A DNA stretch of 11,030 nucleotides, from NCBI GenBank assembly GCA_007116835.1, contig SKHS01000030.1, forward strand, positions 1 to 11,030, read 5' to 3'. A program made the translations under genes and the position numbers. This DNA comes from Halomonas sp. GTDB lineage: Bacteria; Pseudomonadota; Gammaproteobacteria; Pseudomonadales; Halomonadaceae. The notes below the pieces were generated by a model. That model worked only from the letters and a program-made list of their open reading frames with translations, was not told the DNA's origin and made no database searches. How positions within the stretch are numbered: position 1 is the first letter of the stretch; the number at the start of each line of letters is the position of its first letter. This document shows positions 7,186-11,030 of this stretch, piece after piece.

Positions 7186-8802
7186 ATGGACAATTTTGCT
7201 AAAAAACAACCTGACGACGACATTAACCTTATGAAAAACTCACAAAATCGTGAAGAAAGCCTAAAGAGAAGTGCGTTCACGCGCTTTTTAGACAGCGTTG
7301 AGTGGCTGGGTAATTTATTGCCACACCCAGTAACGCTATTTGCCATTCTGTGTGTGCTGGTCGTGGTCGCAAGCGGCATTGCAGGTGCTCTCGGCGTCTC
7401 TGTGGCCGATCCTCGCCCGGCCAACGAAGGTGAATGGATAGCAGTTAATTCACTGCTTAATGCCGAAGGTCTGCGTCGTTTAATCACTGAAATGGTCACT
7501 AACTTCACCGGCTTTGCACCGTTGGGCACGGTACTCGTCGCGATGCTGGGGGTTGGCGTTGCCGAGCATTCAGGCCTGCTGTCTGCCAGCATGCGCGCGC
7601 TAGTACTTAACCGCTCGCCGCGTATCGTCACTTATGCCGTGGTGTTTGCTGGCATTATGTCGAACATGGCGGCTGAACTTGGCTATGTGGTATTGATTCC
7701 ACTTGCTGCCATGATCTTCCACTCCTTAGGGCGTCATCCACTGGCAGGACTTGCTGCCGCTTTCTGCGGGGTATCCGGGGGTTACAGCGCAAACCTACTG
7801 ATCGGTACGGTAGATCCGCTGCTCTCCGGGATTACACAGGAAGCCGCGCGACTTCTCGATCCGGCCTACATTGTGGGTGCAGAAGCCAACTGGTTCTTTA
7901 TGTTCGTCAGCACGTTCTTTGTTACGCTCATTGGCGGCTTTGTTACCGAACGCGTGGTCGAACCCAAGCTTGGGAAGTTTGATGCCAGCTACGCTGATAG
8001 CGATATTGATCAGCAGCGCATGGAAGGACTGTCTGAAACGGAGAAGCGCGCTTTAAAAGGCACGGGTCTAGTCACGTTAGCTTTAATAGCCCTTGTCGCC
8101 GCCATGGTGGTGCCTGAAAGCGGCATATTACGCGACCCTGAAACGGGACTGGTTAGCGGTTCCCCTTTCTTGCGCGGCATTGTTGTCATCGTTGCGGTCT
8201 CCTTTACCGTACTAGGCTTCACCTATGGCCGTTTAGCCGGCACCATGCGCCATGACCGCGACGTGGTCGACGCCATGGCGAAGAGTATGAGTAGCCTTGG
8301 CCTGTATATTGTATTGGTATTCTTTGCGGCGCAGTTTGTGGCGCTGTTTAACTGGAGCAACTTTGGCACCGTGACGGCCGTTGCTGGCGCTGACCTGCTG
8401 CAATCCCTTGGTTTGCGTGGCCCAGGCCTCTTCGCCCTGTTTATTCTTATGTGTGCATTCGTTAACCTGTCGCTGGGCAGCGCTTCAGCTCAGTGGGCGG
8501 TGACGGCTCCAATCTTTGTCCCCATGCTAATGCTGATGGGCTATGCCCCTGAAGTGATTCAGGCGGCTTACCGGATCGGCGACTCCGTGACCAACCTGAT
8601 TACCCCGATGATGAGCTATTTCGGTTTGATTCTTGCCGTGGCAACGCGCTACCGGAAGGATATGGGCATTGGCACCCTGGTTGCCATCATGCTGCCCTAT
8701 ACACTATTTATGCTGGTTGGCTGGACACTGCTGTTCTTTATCTGGGTGTTTGTCTTTGGCCTGCCGGTGGGCCCCGGCTCCGCGACCCACTACACGCTGT
8801 AA
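7186..8802 (+). CDS. AbgT-family transporter (p-aminobenzoyl-glutamate transporter / antimetabolite exporter family)
   Basis: A 538-residue polytopic membrane protein of the AbgT family. E. coli AbgT imports p-aminobenzoyl-glutamate; MtrF and YdaH are reported to export sulfonamides as well. Typical segments are FLDSVEWLGNLLPHPVTLF near the N terminus, MSNMAAELGYVVLIPLAAMI at about 158-177, and HPLAGLAAAFCGVSGGYSAN. Residues described as functionally important in MtrF (Asp193, Ser417, Trp420, Pro438, Arg446, Asp449, Pro457, from memory) all have equivalents here at a constant offset of 17: Asp210, Ser434, Trp437, Pro455, Arg463, Asp466, Pro474. This suggests an intact, functional transporter. 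Which way it works and what it carries cannot be told; no aminobenzoyl-glutamate hydrolase genes (abgA/abgB) are nearby. The start is uncertain: neither ATG 7186 nor ATG 7231 has a clear ribosome-binding site. It is bounded by terminators on both sides, so it is a single-gene unit. Confidence 0.94.
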   Translation: MDNFAKKQPDDDINLMKNSQNREESLKRSAFTRFLDSVEWLGNLLPHPVTLFAILCVLVVVASGIAGALGVSVADPRPANEGEWIAVNSLLNAEGLRRLITEMVTNFTGFAPLGTVLVAMLGVGVAEHSGLLSASMRALVLNRSPRIVTYAVVFAGIMSNMAAELGYVVLIPLAAMIFHSLGRHPLAGLAAAFCGVSGGYSANLLIGTVDPLLSGITQEAARLLDPAYIVGAEANWFFMFVSTFFVTLIGGFVTERVVEPKLGKFDASYADSDIDQQRMEGLSETEKRALKGTGLVTLALIALVAAMVVPESGILRDPETGLVSGSPFLRGIVVIVAVSFTVLGFTYGRLAGTMRHDRDVVDAMAKSMSSLGLYIVLVFFAAQFVALFNWSNFGTVTAVAGADLLQSLGLRGPGLFALFILMCAFVNLSLGSASAQWAVTAPIFVPMLMLMGYAPEVIQAAYRIGDSVTNLITPMMSYFGLILAVATRYRKDMGIGTLVAIMLPYTLFMLVGWTLLFFIWVFVFGLPVGPGSATHYTL

Positions 8803-8838
8803 GCGTTTTCATCGCCTCACGCTGATGGACCAGCGCAA

Positions 8839-8873
8839 AAAAAGCCCGCCGTTCATAGAACGGCGGGCTTTTT
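8839..8873. terminator. Bidirectional rho-independent terminator between abgT-like gene and rpoD
   Basis: GCCCGCCGTTC (8844-8854) pairs perfectly with GAACGGCGGGC (8858-8868) around a 3-nt loop. Five A's precede the stem and five T's follow it, extending the pairing and giving a T-tract in both directions. It sits between the convergent transporter gene (ends 8802) and rpoD (ends 8945), so it probably stops both transcripts. A weaker dyad, GTACTT-N8-AAGTAC (8882-8901), lies between it and the rpoD stop; its role is unclear. Confidence 0.93.
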
Positions 8874-8944
8874 CTCAGCGCGTACTTTTATCAGTAAGTA
8901 CTTTACCAGCAAGCACAAAGGCAGCTATGCCTTTTATCCCTGAC

Positions 8945-10798
<1,854 letters not shown>

Positions 10799-10869
10799 AG
10801 AAACCCTATCTCGACGAAGAATAATGAAACACCTGGGGCGCTGAATCGATTAAACTCAACAAGCCGAAC

Positions 10870-10875
10870 AGTATA
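10870..10875 (-). promoter_or_regulatory. Probable -10 element of an rpoD promoter
   Basis: Read on the minus strand this is TATACT in the context ACGCTATACTGTTC, 71 nt upstream of the rpoD ATG. The expected -35 position carries an A-rich stretch (GGAAAAAA) and not a TTGACA-like hexamer, so the promoter would be weak or activator-dependent. The 10799-10995 leader otherwise shows only a repeated GTTAGG (10931-10936 and 10944-10949, plus strand) and no clear hairpin terminator. Confidence 0.4.
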
Positions 10876-10995
10876 GCGTAAATAGCAGGATTTTTTCCAG
10901 CGAAACGTATTTGCGCGGTCATTCAGGTGTGTTAGGTTGTTGGGTTAGGCCAGTACTTGGCGACTAGCCTCTTTATCTGGTCAGGTTAAGAAAAT

Positions 10996-11030
10996 TCAAC
11001 CCCACCGCTTCAATTGCTGCTGCCACGCCA
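10996..11030 (-). CDS. Possible 3' end of the gene upstream of rpoD (partial)
   Basis: On the minus strand the right edge of the window holds an open frame of ten codons, AWQQQLKRWG, ending in TGA at 10996-10998. An alternative frame gives GVAAAIEAVGLNFLNLTR and stops at 10973-10975. By the common rpsU-dnaG-rpoD order the upstream gene would be dnaG (DNA primase), but the fragment is too short to recognise and its frame cannot be settled. The remaining gap of about 200 nt to rpoD has no clear terminator. Confidence 0.25.
   Translation of the reverse strand, partial: AWQQQLKRWG

Noticed and set aside
7086..7631. 181-codon open frame on the minus strand across the start of the AbgT-like gene
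   Set aside because: Its translation is low-complexity (Ser/Thr/Arg/Pro-rich) with no family likeness, and it lies antisense to a clearly conserved transporter and over a terminator.
10921..10950. Repeated GTTAGG near the right edge as a regulatory array
   Set aside because: Only two copies of six bases; this can occur by chance and has no further support.

Overview
This window looks like ordinary chromosome from a moderate-GC gammaproteobacterium, most likely a member of the Halomonadaceae (Halomonas or a close relative). The lineage is inferred from overall protein character and from the type of RpoD; no database search was possible. I see no phage, IS element, CRISPR array, tRNA or rRNA. 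Most of the window is well-preserved metabolic and housekeeping genes. Two membrane-protein genes are each broken by what looks like one recent mutation.

Layout. (a) 6-953 (+): an EamA/DMT-family transporter gene interrupted by one in-frame TAG. (b) 957-3723 (-): a probable operon, adhC -> fghA -> mtgA. The first two are the glutathione-dependent formaldehyde detoxification pair; the third is a monofunctional peptidoglycan glycosyltransferase whose ribosome-binding site overlaps the fghA stop codon. (c) 3724-3918: a divergent control region with a 12-bp perfect palindrome running into a perfect tandem 11-bp repeat. (d) 3919-4830 (+): a LysR-type regulator, likely the local regulator of the formaldehyde genes. 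(e) 4827-6194 (-): L-serine ammonia-lyase (SdaA type), overlapping the lysR stop by 4 nt. (f) 6390-7045 (+): an uncharacterised six-helix membrane protein frameshifted by a 5-bp tandem duplication, followed by a strong terminator. (g) 7186-8802 (+): an AbgT-family transporter. (h) 8839-8873: a bidirectional terminator. (i) 8945-10798 (-): rpoD, the primary sigma factor, with a leader and likely promoter at 10799-10995 and a possible 3' tail of the preceding gene at the right edge (dnaG by usual gene order, not proven).

How the genes work together. Formaldehyde reacts with glutathione to give S-hydroxymethylglutathione. AdhC oxidises this to S-formylglutathione, and FghA hydrolyses that to formate and glutathione. 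No FrmR-type repressor gene is present; the divergent LysR gene takes the usual regulator position. The other genes appear to be independent single-gene units.

I found no convincing undescribed multi-gene system. The observations most worth following are the two lesions, the repeat/palindrome array between adhC and lysR, and the presence of mtgA in the formaldehyde operon.
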